Below are positions 35,718 through 44,781 of a DNA stretch of 64,000 bases, piece by piece (position 1 is the first letter of the stretch; every line of letters starts with the position of its first letter). The notes under the pieces are model-generated. The model ran no database searches. It was not told where the DNA came from and was given only the letters and a program-made list of their open reading frames with translations. The position numbers and the translations under genes were made by a program. This stretch comes from Planctomycetota bacterium (GTDB lineage Bacteria; Planctomycetota; UBA8742; UBA2392), in NCBI GenBank assembly GCA_016712285.1, contig JADJRK010000001.1:3410001-3474000 (forward strand). The letters run 5' to 3'.

Positions 35718-36065
35718 CTAACGTTTGTGGCCAAAGATGTGCTCCGAGATTCGACGGCGGGCGCGCAGCAGGTAATGGCTGACCGCGCGGCGCCCGATGC
35801 CAAGGTGCCGGGCGATTTCTTCCTGGGGCATCGCGTGCGTGTATGTCAGGTCGAACACAGCCTGCATGCGCCCGCGCAGGATTGAGCGATAATCGGTCAG
35901 AGCCTGGGCGGCACGGATTTCGGCGGCAAGGTAGCGCGCATAGTCTGCCGCATTCTTGCGGTGCAGGCCGTGGATGCGGCCGTGATGCTCGTCAGGCAGC
36001 AGCGATTCGACGGCTTCGCAGGGTTGGATGCATGTGGCCCGGAGTGGGCATTTGTCGCAGGGCAT
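35718..36065 (-). CDS. Small sigma-region-4-like HTH protein with N-terminal four-cysteine motif
   Basis: A 115-residue protein. The first 16 residues carry a cysteine motif CDKCPLRATCIQPC (Cys at 3, 6, 12, 16) that could bind zinc or an Fe-S cluster. The C-terminal half is a sigma-70 region-4-type helix-turn-helix: MPQEEIARHLGIGRRAVSHY, then LLRARRRI. There is no sigma region 2, so it is unlikely to be a sigma factor on its own; a DNA-binding redox or metal switch is one possibility. It is transcribed from a strong promoter candidate embedded in the end of the Com-like gene. Confidence 0.65.
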   Translation of the reverse strand: MPCDKCPLRATCIQPCEAVESLLPDEHHGRIHGLHRKNAADYARYLAAEIRAAQALTDYRSILRGRMQAVFDLTYTHAMPQEEIARHLGIGRRAVSHYLLRARRRISEHIFGHKR

Positions 36066-36122
36066 GAGACCTCGGTCGGGTAGGGCTCCGACCTTCGAGA
36101 GGTTCCGGCCTCAGGCTTGGAA

Positions 36123-36150
36123 ATATTACGTTTAGAAATATAATCGTCAA
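36123..36150 (-). promoter_or_regulatory. Strong promoter candidate for the cysteine/HTH gene
   Basis: On the minus strand TTGACG (36145-36150), 16 bases, TAATAT (36123-36128). The TGA in the -35 box is the stop codon of the Com-like gene. The leader to the ATG at 36065 is about 50 bases. Confidence 0.6.
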
Positions 36151-36308
36151 GGCCGAAACTGCCAGACACATCCGCAGCGACGGCACTTCACCTCGATGAC
36201 CACCGGCCCAAAAGCCTTGAACAGCAAAGCGCCGCAGTCGCATCTCACGTTTCCTGCCGGTGGTTGCCCACGGCGCCCAGGCTTTTCCGCAGGTCGTTTG
36301 CTTGCCAT
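36147..36308 (-). CDS. Com-like zinc-ribbon protein (Mu Com family)
   Basis: A 53-residue basic protein from the ATG at 36308, with GAGGGAA upstream. The second half follows the phage Mu Com pattern: VRCDCGALLFKA, then VVIEVKCRRCGCVWQF, i.e. CxC and CxxC pairs about 19 residues apart that would bind one zinc. Mu Com is an RNA-binding translational activator of the mom gene. Com-like proteins occur in prophages and scattered in genomes. There are no other phage genes nearby, so it may be a relict or a recruited RNA-binding regulator. The first 22 residues are Lys/Arg/Pro-rich. Confidence 0.65.
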   Translation of the reverse strand: MASKRPAEKPGRRGQPPAGNVRCDCGALLFKAFGPVVIEVKCRRCGCVWQFRP

Positions 36309-36401
36309 GTCGTCTTCCCTCAAAATATGACAAAACGAATCATATGATTCCCTGCGACAGGGGTGCGGCCTTCTCCGAAAATTCATGCAAGTCTTCTCCC
36401 G

Positions 36402-36429
36402 TTCAAGCGTTCCATCGGCGTGATACTCT
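36402..36429 (+). promoter_or_regulatory. Weak promoter candidate upstream of the type VI cluster
   Basis: TTCAAG (36402-36407), 16 bases, TACTCT (36424-36429), 80 bases before the first FHA gene. The -35 box is poor. I see no sigma-54 GG-N10-GC site here. Confidence 0.28.
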
Positions 36430-36508
36430 CTCTGGCGGCGGCTGTGCTTGACGCGTTACCCTGACAAGCCACTATGAAGGTTGCTCTGCTGAAACTGGAA
36501 GCCTGCTG

Positions 36509-37603
36509 ATGCCCATCCGTATCGTGGTTCGAGTGCCGCGCGGCAGCACCACGGAGGTTTCCGAGCACACCTTCACGCGCAGCAAAATCCTGGTCGGCCG
36601 CTCGCCGGAGTGCGACCTGGTGCTGCCCGGCGACGAAGTCCGGGTCTCGCGCCAGCACATTCGCCTTGAGCGTCGCGAGGGCGGCTACCTGCTGGTCGAC
36701 CTGGGCTCGCGCAACGGCACCCTGCTGAACGGCGCCATCATCCCGCCCGCCAGCACCCACCCGCTGAACGAAACCGACGTCATCAAGATGGGCACCGTTG
36801 AGCTCGAAGTCGTCCGCGTGGTGCTGGACGAGCGCGCCGAGGACAAACAGGACGCCATTCGCAAGGGCAACAACACCAGCGGCCGCGTGCCGGCTGTCGG
36901 TTCTGACCCGCGCGAGCGGGCAGCCCTGGAGGCTTTGCAGGCGGTATCGAAATTCTTCGTGGGCGAGGGCGAGTTCACGTCGCCCGAACAGGTCAAGCTG
37001 TTCGGCGAGATGATTCGCATGAGTCTCGACATCCTGCTTGAGGGCCTGTTCAGCGCGCTGTCGCAGCGCAAACAGTTCGAGGGCGAGTTCGACGCCAGCG
37101 TCACCATGGCGTTTCAGCGTGAAGCCAACCCGATGAAGTCGAAGCAGGAACTTGCGCAGTTCAAGCGCTTTCCCGTGGACTGGAAGTTGCAGCCGCCGCT
37201 GCACGAGGTCAAAGACAGCCTCGAGCGCGCAACCAAGGACATTGCCCAGCACCAGATGGGCCTGCTGGCCGGCATGCAGCAGGTGCTGGATGCGATTGTG
37301 AAGCGCCTTGACCCGTTGAAGATCGAAGAGAAGTCCAAGGAAAAGGCGGGCCTGCTGGGGCGCCTGAGCCCGGGCAAGCTGGCGTGGCACGAGTACCTGA
37401 GCACGTACAGCGAGTTCCTGGCGGAAAGCAGCAAGATGTTCAACGAGATGATCTACCCCAACCTCCAGAAGGGGTACCTGCTCTCGCACAAGGAAAAGAC
37501 GAAAATTCTGGCAAGCGCCGCCGAACTCGCCAAGCGCGCCGAGGTCGTGGCAGAGGCCGCAGCCCAGAGTGCAGCCAACCTGCACCGTGACGACGCCGAG
37601 TAG
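36509..37603 (+). CDS. Type VI secretion FHA-domain protein 1 (TagH-like)
   Basis: A 364-residue protein. The N-terminal FHA domain (about 1-90) keeps all phosphothreonine-binding features: VGRSPECDL, VSRQHIRL and LGSRNGTLLNG. The C-terminal domain (about 135-360) is the type VI FHA-associated region, with FFVGEGEF, EANPMKS, KDIAQHQMGLLAGMQQ and SSKMFNEMIYPNLQKGY. In other systems the FHA protein is phosphorylated by PpkA and triggers assembly, but no kinase or phosphatase gene is in the window. It heads the cluster and is followed by a paralogue. Confidence 0.88.
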   Translation: MPIRIVVRVPRGSTTEVSEHTFTRSKILVGRSPECDLVLPGDEVRVSRQHIRLERREGGYLLVDLGSRNGTLLNGAIIPPASTHPLNETDVIKMGTVELEVVRVVLDERAEDKQDAIRKGNNTSGRVPAVGSDPRERAALEALQAVSKFFVGEGEFTSPEQVKLFGEMIRMSLDILLEGLFSALSQRKQFEGEFDASVTMAFQREANPMKSKQELAQFKRFPVDWKLQPPLHEVKDSLERATKDIAQHQMGLLAGMQQVLDAIVKRLDPLKIEEKSKEKAGLLGRLSPGKLAWHEYLSTYSEFLAESSKMFNEMIYPNLQKGYLLSHKEKTKILASAAELAKRAEVVAEAAAQSAANLHRDDAE

Positions 37604-37692
37604 CCTGCGGCCTGAATCGCACAGATCACGCCGCTTGACCTTGTCGCGCCGCGTCCCCAAACTGCGGCGCTTGGCTTTCTTTGGGGTGGGCA

Positions 37693-38652
37693 ATGGCTTT
37701 GGTAGTCGCGGTTTCGCGTGCGGGCACCGACACCACCCTTGGTGAACACACATTTGGCAAAGAGGCGCGCTCAAAGGGCATCGTGTTTGGCAGCGCGCCC
37801 GAGTCCGACGTCGTGGTCATGGAGTTGAAAGAACACCACGCGCGCCTTGAGAAGCGCCGCGATGGCTACTACTTCGTGGACCTTGGCACCGAAGGCTTCG
37901 CCGTTGACGGCAAGAAGCATGATGCGGGCACCGATTTTCGCGTGTCTGACGGCACGCGCATTCTGTCAGCGGGGATCGTGTTTCACTTCAAGCGCGAAGC
38001 CACGCCGCTACGCACCACGCGGGTGACGTCAACGCCTGAGCCGGCATCATCCAGCACGGGCAGCCACAGCAGCCTGCAGGCCATGTCGCACGCGGCGTTG
38101 AAAGACCTGTCGCGTTACTTTGTGGGCGAGGCGAACTTTGAAAACGTCGGCGAGATCCGGCGCTTCAAGGCAATGCTTCAGCTTACGCTGGAAGTCGCGA
38201 TGGAGTGGATGGGCAAGGCCCTGCGCGGCCGGGCCGAGTTCCAGGACCAGTTCAGCGCGCCGGTCACGCAGTTGTTCGCGCATTCGCTGAACCCGCTGAA
38301 GAAGATGCAGGACATCAGCACGATCGCCAATTTCCTGTTGGACTGGCGTGAAGAACGTGACATTGAAAGCATCCGCGAAACGCTGCGCGATGCCTTCACC
38401 GACATGGTCAAGCACCAGATGGGCATGCTGGCGGGGTTGCAGCAGTTCATCAATGACCTGCAGGCCAAGCTGGACCCCACGGCCATTGAAGAAGCCGCGG
38501 GCAAAGGCAAGAAAGCGTGGAAGAGATATACCGAGCTTTACGGCGACACGTTTGCCGAGAGCAGCAAACTCTTTAACGAGTTGATCTACCCAAGCATACG
38601 CAAGGGCTATATTTTCTCGCACGATGACGTATCAAGCGACACGAAGGACTAA
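37693..38652 (+). CDS. Type VI secretion FHA-domain protein 2, with degenerate FHA domain
   Basis: A 319-residue paralogue of the preceding protein from the ATG at 37693 (a TTG at 37681 is possible). The C-terminal half aligns well: YFVGEANF, LNPLKKMQ, TDMVKHQMGMLAGLQQFI, SSKLFNELIYPSIRKGY. The FHA domain keeps its fold pattern but not the binding residues: GR is GS, SRxH is EHHARL, and the NGT turn is GTEGFA. It probably no longer binds phosphothreonine and may act as a structural partner or decoy of FHA protein 1. Confidence 0.85.
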   Translation: MALVVAVSRAGTDTTLGEHTFGKEARSKGIVFGSAPESDVVVMELKEHHARLEKRRDGYYFVDLGTEGFAVDGKKHDAGTDFRVSDGTRILSAGIVFHFKREATPLRTTRVTSTPEPASSSTGSHSSLQAMSHAALKDLSRYFVGEANFENVGEIRRFKAMLQLTLEVAMEWMGKALRGRAEFQDQFSAPVTQLFAHSLNPLKKMQDISTIANFLLDWREERDIESIRETLRDAFTDMVKHQMGMLAGLQQFINDLQAKLDPTAIEEAAGKGKKAWKRYTELYGDTFAESSKLFNELIYPSIRKGYIFSHDDVSSDTKD

Positions 38653-38670
38653 CCAGCAGGGAGCCGTGTC

Positions 38671-39132
38671 ATGAAAATGATTGCGATTACGTGTGCCGCG
38701 CTGGCACTGATGCTGTTCGGGTGCACGACCACTTCGGTCACCATGAACCTGCAGGCGATTGAGCCCGTGAACCTGGCCGACGGCAGCAGCGACTCGCGGG
38801 TTGTCGAGGTCCGCATCTACGAGCTCAAGGACAAGACCAAATTCGAACAGGCCGTCACCGAGGATATCTGGGACAAAGCCGAAGAAACCCTGGCCGGCGA
38901 CCTGCTGTCAGTCAAGAACGCCGACCCCGTCTATCCCCAGAAACCCAATGCCACCGAGGGCGGCACCAAGGTCGTGATCGACCCGTTGAACGCCGAAACC
39001 AAGTTCATCGGTGTGCTGGCGCTGATGACCAACAGCGACACGGTGGGCAAGCGCCACGTGGTCGTGACACTGGAAGAAGCGGACGACGTGATTTTCCGGA
39101 TCACCGGCTATCACATTGAGATCAAGCGGTAG
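38671..39132 (+). CDS. tssJ: Type VI secretion outer-membrane lipoprotein TssJ
   Basis: A 153-residue lipoprotein with lipobox LFGC (Cys 18). The domain follows the TssJ transthyretin-like pattern: VNLADGSSDSRVVEVRIYELKD (given in part), FEQAVTEDIW, then KFIGVLALMTNSD and a final beta strand. TssJ sits in the outer membrane and binds the periplasmic end of TssM. It is 18 bases after FHA protein 2. Its presence supports a diderm envelope. Confidence 0.9.
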   Translation: MKMIAITCAALALMLFGCTTTSVTMNLQAIEPVNLADGSSDSRVVEVRIYELKDKTKFEQAVTEDIWDKAEETLAGDLLSVKNADPVYPQKPNATEGGTKVVIDPLNAETKFIGVLALMTNSDTVGKRHVVVTLEEADDVIFRITGYHIEIKR

Positions 39133-39167
39133 CGTCGGGCACGCGGGCAATACGAAAGCAGACGAAT

Positions 39168-40523
39168 ATGGAGCACCAACAGAAAGTGCTGTGGACCGAG
39201 GGGATGTTCCTGACCCCGCAGCACTTCCAGCAGTGGGACCGGTACATCGAGAACCTGGTGCAGCAGCGCATTCGCGCGCTGTCGCCGCTGGGGTTTGGTG
39301 TGCGTGACCTGGCCATCCATGAAGAGGGCCTGGCCAACGGCGAATTCAGCATCTCCCGCGTGGCCGCGATTCTGCCCGACGGGCTGGTCGTGGACGTGCC
39401 CGGCACCGATGACGCGCCGGCATCTCGCAGCATCGCCGAGCATTACACCGCCGAGCGCGAACGCCTGGGCGTGTTTCTCGCCGCGCCGGTTGTCCCTGAC
39501 CAGGGCGTGTCCCAGAGCCCGGGCGGCTTTCACGACGGCCGGCCCACGCGCTACCGCGGCCGCAGCCTTGAGATTCGCGACGACAACGGCCAGGGCGCCA
39601 AGCGCGAGATCAGCGTGGCGTCTACGCACCTGCGCATCCTGTTCGACGGAGAATCGCTGGACAACCATGCCTGGGTCAAGATCGCCGAGCTGGGGCGCAC
39701 CAGCACGGGCGGCTTTACACTGGCCGAGAACTACGTGCCGCCGCTGCTTTCGATCGGCGGCAGCGGGCGCCTGATGGGCACGCTGCGCAAGATTCTGGAA
39801 ATCCTCGCGACCAAGAGCACCGAGTTCGCACGCCAGCGCCGCAACCGCGGCGCGGGCCTGGCGAGTTTCAGCATGGCCGAGAGCGCAAGTTTCTGGCTGC
39901 TGCACACGGTCAACGGCGCGATTCCGCCTCTGCAGCACGCCTACAACACCGGCACCTGGCACCCCGAGCGCGTGTACATTGAGCTCGCGCGCCTGTGCGG
40001 CTTCATGTACACGTTCGCCGGCGAAGGCCACCCCAAGGACGTGCCGGGCTATGCACACGAGGACCTGGCCGGGACCTTTGCGCGTCTTGAGGCTCGCCTG
40101 CGCGAGCTGCTGGACACCATCATCCCCACCAAGTGCACCAACATTCCGCTGCAGAAGGCGCGCGACAACATGTACGTCGCCAACATCCAGGACGAGCGCG
40201 TGCTTGAAGCCGGCGGCGCCCTGTATGTTGCAGTGGCCGCCGACGTGCCCGCCGAGAAAGTGGTGCGCGAGGCGCCGCTCAAGTTCAAGATCAGCAGCCA
40301 GGACCGCGTTGACCAGTTGATCACCGCCGCGTTGCGCGGCATCAGCGTGCGTCACATGCCGGCACCCCCGCCCGAGATCCCGGTGGCTCCGGGGCGCAAC
40401 TACTTTCAGATCGACAAGGCAGGCGACCATTGGGACGCGGTGCGCGAGTCGCGCAGCATGGCGTTCTACCTGCCGCCCGAGTTTGCGGGGTTGAAGCTTG
40501 AGTTGATGGCAATCAAGGAATAG
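39168..40523 (+). CDS. tssK: Type VI secretion baseplate protein TssK
   Basis: A 451-residue protein with the typical TssK start: VLWTEGMFLTPQHFQQWDRY, and FGVRDLAIHEEGLANGEFSI. The C-terminus (FYLPPEFAGLKLELMAI) is the conserved neck/head end. TssK trimers link the TssFG wedges of the baseplate to TssL and TssM in the inner membrane. Length is normal. tssL starts two bases later. Confidence 0.96.
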   Translation: MEHQQKVLWTEGMFLTPQHFQQWDRYIENLVQQRIRALSPLGFGVRDLAIHEEGLANGEFSISRVAAILPDGLVVDVPGTDDAPASRSIAEHYTAERERLGVFLAAPVVPDQGVSQSPGGFHDGRPTRYRGRSLEIRDDNGQGAKREISVASTHLRILFDGESLDNHAWVKIAELGRTSTGGFTLAENYVPPLLSIGGSGRLMGTLRKILEILATKSTEFARQRRNRGAGLASFSMAESASFWLLHTVNGAIPPLQHAYNTGTWHPERVYIELARLCGFMYTFAGEGHPKDVPGYAHEDLAGTFARLEARLRELLDTIIPTKCTNIPLQKARDNMYVANIQDERVLEAGGALYVAVAADVPAEKVVREAPLKFKISSQDRVDQLITAALRGISVRHMPAPPPEIPVAPGRNYFQIDKAGDHWDAVRESRSMAFYLPPEFAGLKLELMAIKE

Positions 40524-40525
40524 GC

Positions 40526-41206
40526 ATGGCCGAAGGCGAACCCAAACCCAGGTTGTCCGACCTCGCTGCCGAGGTGTTTGCATTTGCCTTTCAGCTCAAG
40601 GCAAGCAAAGACCCGGGCAAGGCTGCGGACGTGAAGCAGAGTGTCGTGCGCCTGTTCTCTGAGTTTGAGACCGCGGCCCGCAGCGGCGGCTACAAAGCCG
40701 AAAACATCAGCAGCGCCAAGTACGCGCTGACCGCGTTTATCGACGAGCTGGTGCTGGCCGGCAGCGCACCCATGAAAGATGAGTGGGCCGGCAGCCCGCT
40801 GCAGCTTGAGCTGTTCAATGACTTTGCGGCAGGCGAAGAGTTCTACACCAAGCTCAAGACGGTGCGCGCAAGCGGCGACGCCGAGTCCCGCGAAGTGGCG
40901 GGCGTGTTCTTTCTTGCGCTGACCCACGGTTTCAAGGGCATGTACATCGACCTGCGCGGCATGGAAGAGCGCAAGACGCTGATGGACGCACTGTCCGCCG
41001 AGATGAAGCAGGGCGCCCCCGGCGACCCCAAGGCGCTTTCACCGTCCTGGAAGGCGCCGGACGACATTCCCAAGCTTGTGAAAAGCGCCCCGGTGTGGGT
41101 GATGCCGGTGGTGTGCGGTGTCGTGCTGATCCTGATGGTGCTGGCACTGGCGTTTGCAGCCAACCTGATGGCCGACTCCGCGATCGGCACGCTGATCGGC
41201 AGTTGA
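40526..41206 (+). CDS. tssL: Type VI secretion inner-membrane protein TssL (DotU family)
   Basis: A 226-residue C-tail-anchored protein. The cytoplasmic helical domain contains YALTAFIDELVLAGS and EEFYTKLKTV and FFLALTHGFKGMY. One membrane helix is at about 192-213 (WVMPVVCGVVLILMVLALAF). There is no C-terminal peptidoglycan-binding domain. TssL pairs with TssM and docks the baseplate. Confidence 0.95.
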   Translation: MAEGEPKPRLSDLAAEVFAFAFQLKASKDPGKAADVKQSVVRLFSEFETAARSGGYKAENISSAKYALTAFIDELVLAGSAPMKDEWAGSPLQLELFNDFAAGEEFYTKLKTVRASGDAESREVAGVFFLALTHGFKGMYIDLRGMEERKTLMDALSAEMKQGAPGDPKALSPSWKAPDDIPKLVKSAPVWVMPVVCGVVLILMVLALAFAANLMADSAIGTLIGS

Positions 41207-41274
41207 ACGCACCGGACGACGCGCCATTTTGATTTCGAGACAGACCAGGGCATAGAACCACCAGGGGAAAAGCA

Positions 41275-44200
41275 ATGCGGCCATTCCTGTCTGCACTGAT
41301 GAAAGAAGGGGTCTTCAGCATTGTCGTGCTGTTGCTCCTGGTCGTGCTGGTGTGGGGCGTGGCGTTCTACACGCGCGGGGAAAACACCGAGTGGATGAAC
41401 CTGCCCATGCTGATCACGATGGCCGTGGTCGGCCTTTGGGTGATCCTGTTCATCTCGCAGAAAGTGGTGGCGGTACGCAGCGCGGTCCGGATCGAGAAGC
41501 AGCTCAAGGCCCAGAGCGGCGCCCAGCTGGACGGGGCCAGCGCCGACAAGAAATCTGAAGTGGAAGCGCTGCGCAAGAAGTTCGACGAGTCGCTGGAGGC
41601 CCTCAAGAAGACCAAGGGCGGCAAGAGCGCCCTCTACACGCTGCCGTGGTACGTGATCATCGGCCCCCCGGGCAGCGGCAAGACCACCGCGCTGCAGGAG
41701 TCCGGCTTGAACTTCCCGCCCGTGCAGGGCGGCGCCAAGGTGCGCGGCATCGGCGGCACACGCAACTGTGACTGGTGGTTCACCGAAGACGGCATCTTGC
41801 TCGATACCGCGGGCCGCTACACGACCGTGGCCGAAGATCAAGAAGAGTGGATCAGCTTTCTTGACCTGATCCGGGTGTCGCGCAGGACCAAGCCGATCAA
41901 CGGCGCGATTGTTGCCATCAGCATTGATGACCTGTTTCGGAACACCCAGTCCGAGATTGACCAGATCGCGAAGGACATCCGCAACCGGCTGGATGAGCTG
42001 TCAGCCCGCCTGCAGGCGGTGTTCCCGGTGTACCTGATGTTCACCAAGTGCGACCTGGTGCGGGGGTTTGTCGAGTTCTTTGAAGACTTCAACAAGGATG
42101 AGCGCTCACAGGTCTGGGGCTTCACCATGGCCTACAGGCTGCCGGAAAAGCAGTACACGGCGGTGTTCGACGAACAGTGCGACCGCATGATGGCCAACAT
42201 TCGCGCGCGCCAGCTTGAGCTGCTGGCGACCGAGCGGCCGGCGAACAAGAAGCAGAACATCTACCTGTTCCCGCGCCAGTTCACGCTCGCGCGCGAGAAG
42301 ATGAAAGACCTGATCGGCCAGCTGTTCGGCGCGCACGCGTACCAGGAGTCGTCCATCCTGCGCGGCATCTACTTCACCAGCGGCACCCAGAAGGGCACGC
42401 CGATTGACCAGCTGATGATGCGCCTCGGCGAAGCCATGGGCATGAGCGCCCCGCCCGAGGGCTTTGACGAGCGCCTGGAGAAGAAGAGCTTCTTTATCAA
42501 TCACCTGTTCACGCGCGTGATGTTCCCCGACAAGACGCTCGCGCGCAGCAACAGCCGCGTCATCCGCAAACGCCGCGCCTGGAAGTACGCGCTGCAACTG
42601 GGCAGCGCCGCGGCCTTCGCGCTGGTCACGTTCGGGGCCGTCGGGGCGTTCAGCGACAGCCGCGAGACCATCAACGGCATCGAAGAGTCGGGCGTCGCGC
42701 TGAAAGAGCTGCCGGGCAACGCCACCGACAAGCAGATGCTGGAATCACTGGCCGCGCTTGACGCGATGCGCGCGCAGCTGTTGCGCGCCAAGCAGGAGGG
42801 CACGGGGCTGGACTGGCGCTGGGGCATGGACCAGCGCTCGCGCATGTTTGAAGCCGGCGCCAAGGCGTACTACAACGCGCTTGAGCCCCTGCTGGTCAAG
42901 CCGGCCCACGCCCGCCTCGAATCTGAGCTGAACACGCGCCTGGCCGGCATACGCAGCAGCCGCAGCGAGCAGGACTACCAGACCATGCTCGACCTGTGGC
43001 GCGTGTACGGCATGATCGCCGGCGAGATCGAGCCCAAGCCGGACCTGATTGCCACGGTGTACAAGCGAAACAACCGCTGGTCCGGGCCCCTGAGCGGCGA
43101 CAGCGCCAGCCAGATCGAGGCCCTGAGCGGCGAGCAGCTTGAGTTTTATGCGCAGATGCTGGTGATGGCGTATGCCGACGGCACGCGCTACCCATGGAAG
43201 ACCGCCTCGGACCCCGACCTTACCCGCCGCTGTCGCGAAGAGCTGCGTGAGGGCTTCTGGATTCCGAACGCGTACAACGCGATCATTCGCTACGCGTCGG
43301 ACAAGGTCACCGACATTGGGCTCGACAACATCGCGCCTGACAACAAGGGGCTGCTGGCGCAGGTGATTCCGCCCGGCGATGCCAGCGACCTTCCGTTTCT
43401 GGACGCGTTTACGCAGTCGGCCTGGACCAGCCACGTCGAGCCGGCCATGAAAGAGCGCGCGACGGACCTTTCCAAGCTGCTCAAGGAACTGGGCCGCGAC
43501 GACAGCGAACAGAAGATTCTGGAAGAGCTGTATCGCATGCACTCGCAGCGCCAGGTCAAGGTGTGGGATGACTTCCTGAACACGATCCAGCCGTCTAAGG
43601 ATGCGTTTGTTTCTGTTGAGACGGCGCGCTCGGCGCTATCCACCCTGGCCAGCGAAAGCAACTCGCCGCTGCGCACGCTGGTGCGCGGCGTCTGGGAACG
43701 CAAAGCCCTGACCATGTCGACAACCCAGCGCGTAGACGGCGCGACCGAGCAGGACCAGAAAACGCTGGATGAGGCGCTGAAGATTCTCAACGCCTACTAC
43801 GGCGCATACGACACCTTCGCCAACAACACCAAGAGCGGCCGCGTGCGCTACTACAGCGGCGAAGAGGCAGCACCCGCCCGAACCTTGGCCACCGAAATGA
43901 CCAAGGCCGGCAGCGAAGCGGCGCGCATCCTGACCGCGCAGCGCCCCGTCAATGACCTGATGCAGCGGGTGATCAATGCCGGCTACACTGGCTTGAAGAT
44001 TGAATCCGCGGGCGAAGTCAAGCAGATCTGGGCGGACGATATCGTCAAGTTCTGGGACACGCACTTCAAGGGCAAGTACCCCTTCGACACCAATGCCAAG
44101 GCCAACGCGCCGATGGCCCGCGTCTCGGAGTTTTTCAACCCGGTCAAGGGCAAGTTCTGGACCTTCGACAAGCAGCTCACCGCGATTGCCAAGCTCAGCT

Positions 44201-44781
44201 TCAACGGCAACGTGCTGCTTGAGCCCTCGGCCGAATACCTTGAGATGAAGCGCTACGCCTCATCCATTCGCGAAGCCATGTTCGACGCCGCCACCGACGA
44301 GCGCGTCACGGTCAAGTTGCGGCTGCAATTGTTCAGCCCGGGCGACCTGCTGGGCAAGACGCGCATCTACGTGGGACGCGACGCCAGCAACAAAGACCAG
44401 TACATCGAGCTGCTGGGCAGCAGCAAACCGTTCAAGGACTTCGTCTGGACGCACTTTGAGGGCGTGGGCGTGTGGACCGGCGGCTGGGTGCAGCTGTACT
44501 ACGGCGGGCCGCGCGGCGAAGAAAAGACGCTCGGCGACGCCGACAAGCTGATGGACGACGAGTGGGGCTTTCTCAAGTCGATGCACGACAAAAGCCAGTC
44601 GTTCGCGATACTCGACCAGACCACGCGCAAAGAGTACTTCGTGACCTGGAAGTACCGCGCGCCCGCACCGACCAACGCGGACTTTGAACTGCACGCCAAG
44701 CTGATCGCAGCCAAGGGCGAAAACCCCTTCGCCAAGGGGTTCTTCACCACGATCAAGCTGGCAACAGGGGTGATCAAGTAA
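41275..44781 (+). CDS. tssM: Type VI secretion inner-membrane protein TssM (IcmF family)
   Basis: A 1168-residue protein. Two N-terminal membrane helices (about 13-33 and 44-62) precede a cytoplasmic GTPase-like domain with an intact Walker A GPPGSGKTT at 130-138. A third membrane helix is at about 440-460. The rest is periplasmic: helical region, then a beta C-terminal domain that meets TssJ (PGDLLGKTRIYVG, WVQLYYGGP). The length is typical. The start lies 68 bases after tssL with AGGGGAAA upstream; the stop overlaps the tagF start. Confidence 0.96.
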   Translation: MRPFLSALMKEGVFSIVVLLLLVVLVWGVAFYTRGENTEWMNLPMLITMAVVGLWVILFISQKVVAVRSAVRIEKQLKAQSGAQLDGASADKKSEVEALRKKFDESLEALKKTKGGKSALYTLPWYVIIGPPGSGKTTALQESGLNFPPVQGGAKVRGIGGTRNCDWWFTEDGILLDTAGRYTTVAEDQEEWISFLDLIRVSRRTKPINGAIVAISIDDLFRNTQSEIDQIAKDIRNRLDELSARLQAVFPVYLMFTKCDLVRGFVEFFEDFNKDERSQVWGFTMAYRLPEKQYTAVFDEQCDRMMANIRARQLELLATERPANKKQNIYLFPRQFTLAREKMKDLIGQLFGAHAYQESSILRGIYFTSGTQKGTPIDQLMMRLGEAMGMSAPPEGFDERLEKKSFFINHLFTRVMFPDKTLARSNSRVIRKRRAWKYALQLGSAAAFALVTFGAVGAFSDSRETINGIEESGVALKELPGNATDKQMLESLAALDAMRAQLLRAKQEGTGLDWRWGMDQRSRMFEAGAKAYYNALEPLLVKPAHARLESELNTRLAGIRSSRSEQDYQTMLDLWRVYGMIAGEIEPKPDLIATVYKRNNRWSGPLSGDSASQIEALSGEQLEFYAQMLVMAYADGTRYPWKTASDPDLTRRCREELREGFWIPNAYNAIIRYASDKVTDIGLDNIAPDNKGLLAQVIPPGDASDLPFLDAFTQSAWTSHVEPAMKERATDLSKLLKELGRDDSEQKILEELYRMHSQRQVKVWDDFLNTIQPSKDAFVSVETARSALSTLASESNSPLRTLVRGVWERKALTMSTTQRVDGATEQDQKTLDEALKILNAYYGAYDTFANNTKSGRVRYYSGEEAAPARTLATEMTKAGSEAARILTAQRPVNDLMQRVINAGYTGLKIESAGEVKQIWADDIVKFWDTHFKGKYPFDTNAKANAPMARVSEFFNPVKGKFWTFDKQLTAIAKLSFNGNVLLEPSAEYLEMKRYASSIREAMFDAATDERVTVKLRLQLFSPGDLLGKTRIYVGRDASNKDQYIELLGSSKPFKDFVWTHFEGVGVWTGGWVQLYYGGPRGEEKTLGDADKLMDDEWGFLKSMHDKSQSFAILDQTTRKEYFVTWKYRAPAPTNADFELHAKLIAAKGENPFAKGFFTTIKLATGVIK

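Noticed and set aside
35718..36308. Prophage remnant
   Set aside because: Apart from the Com-like ribbon there are no phage structural, integrase or lysis genes nearby. The type VI sheath, tube and baseplate genes are a full secretion system, not a phage tail, because tssJ, tssL, tssM, tssK and clpV are present.
39111..40583. 490-codon minus-strand frame opposite tssK
   Set aside because: Shadow of a firmly identified type VI gene.
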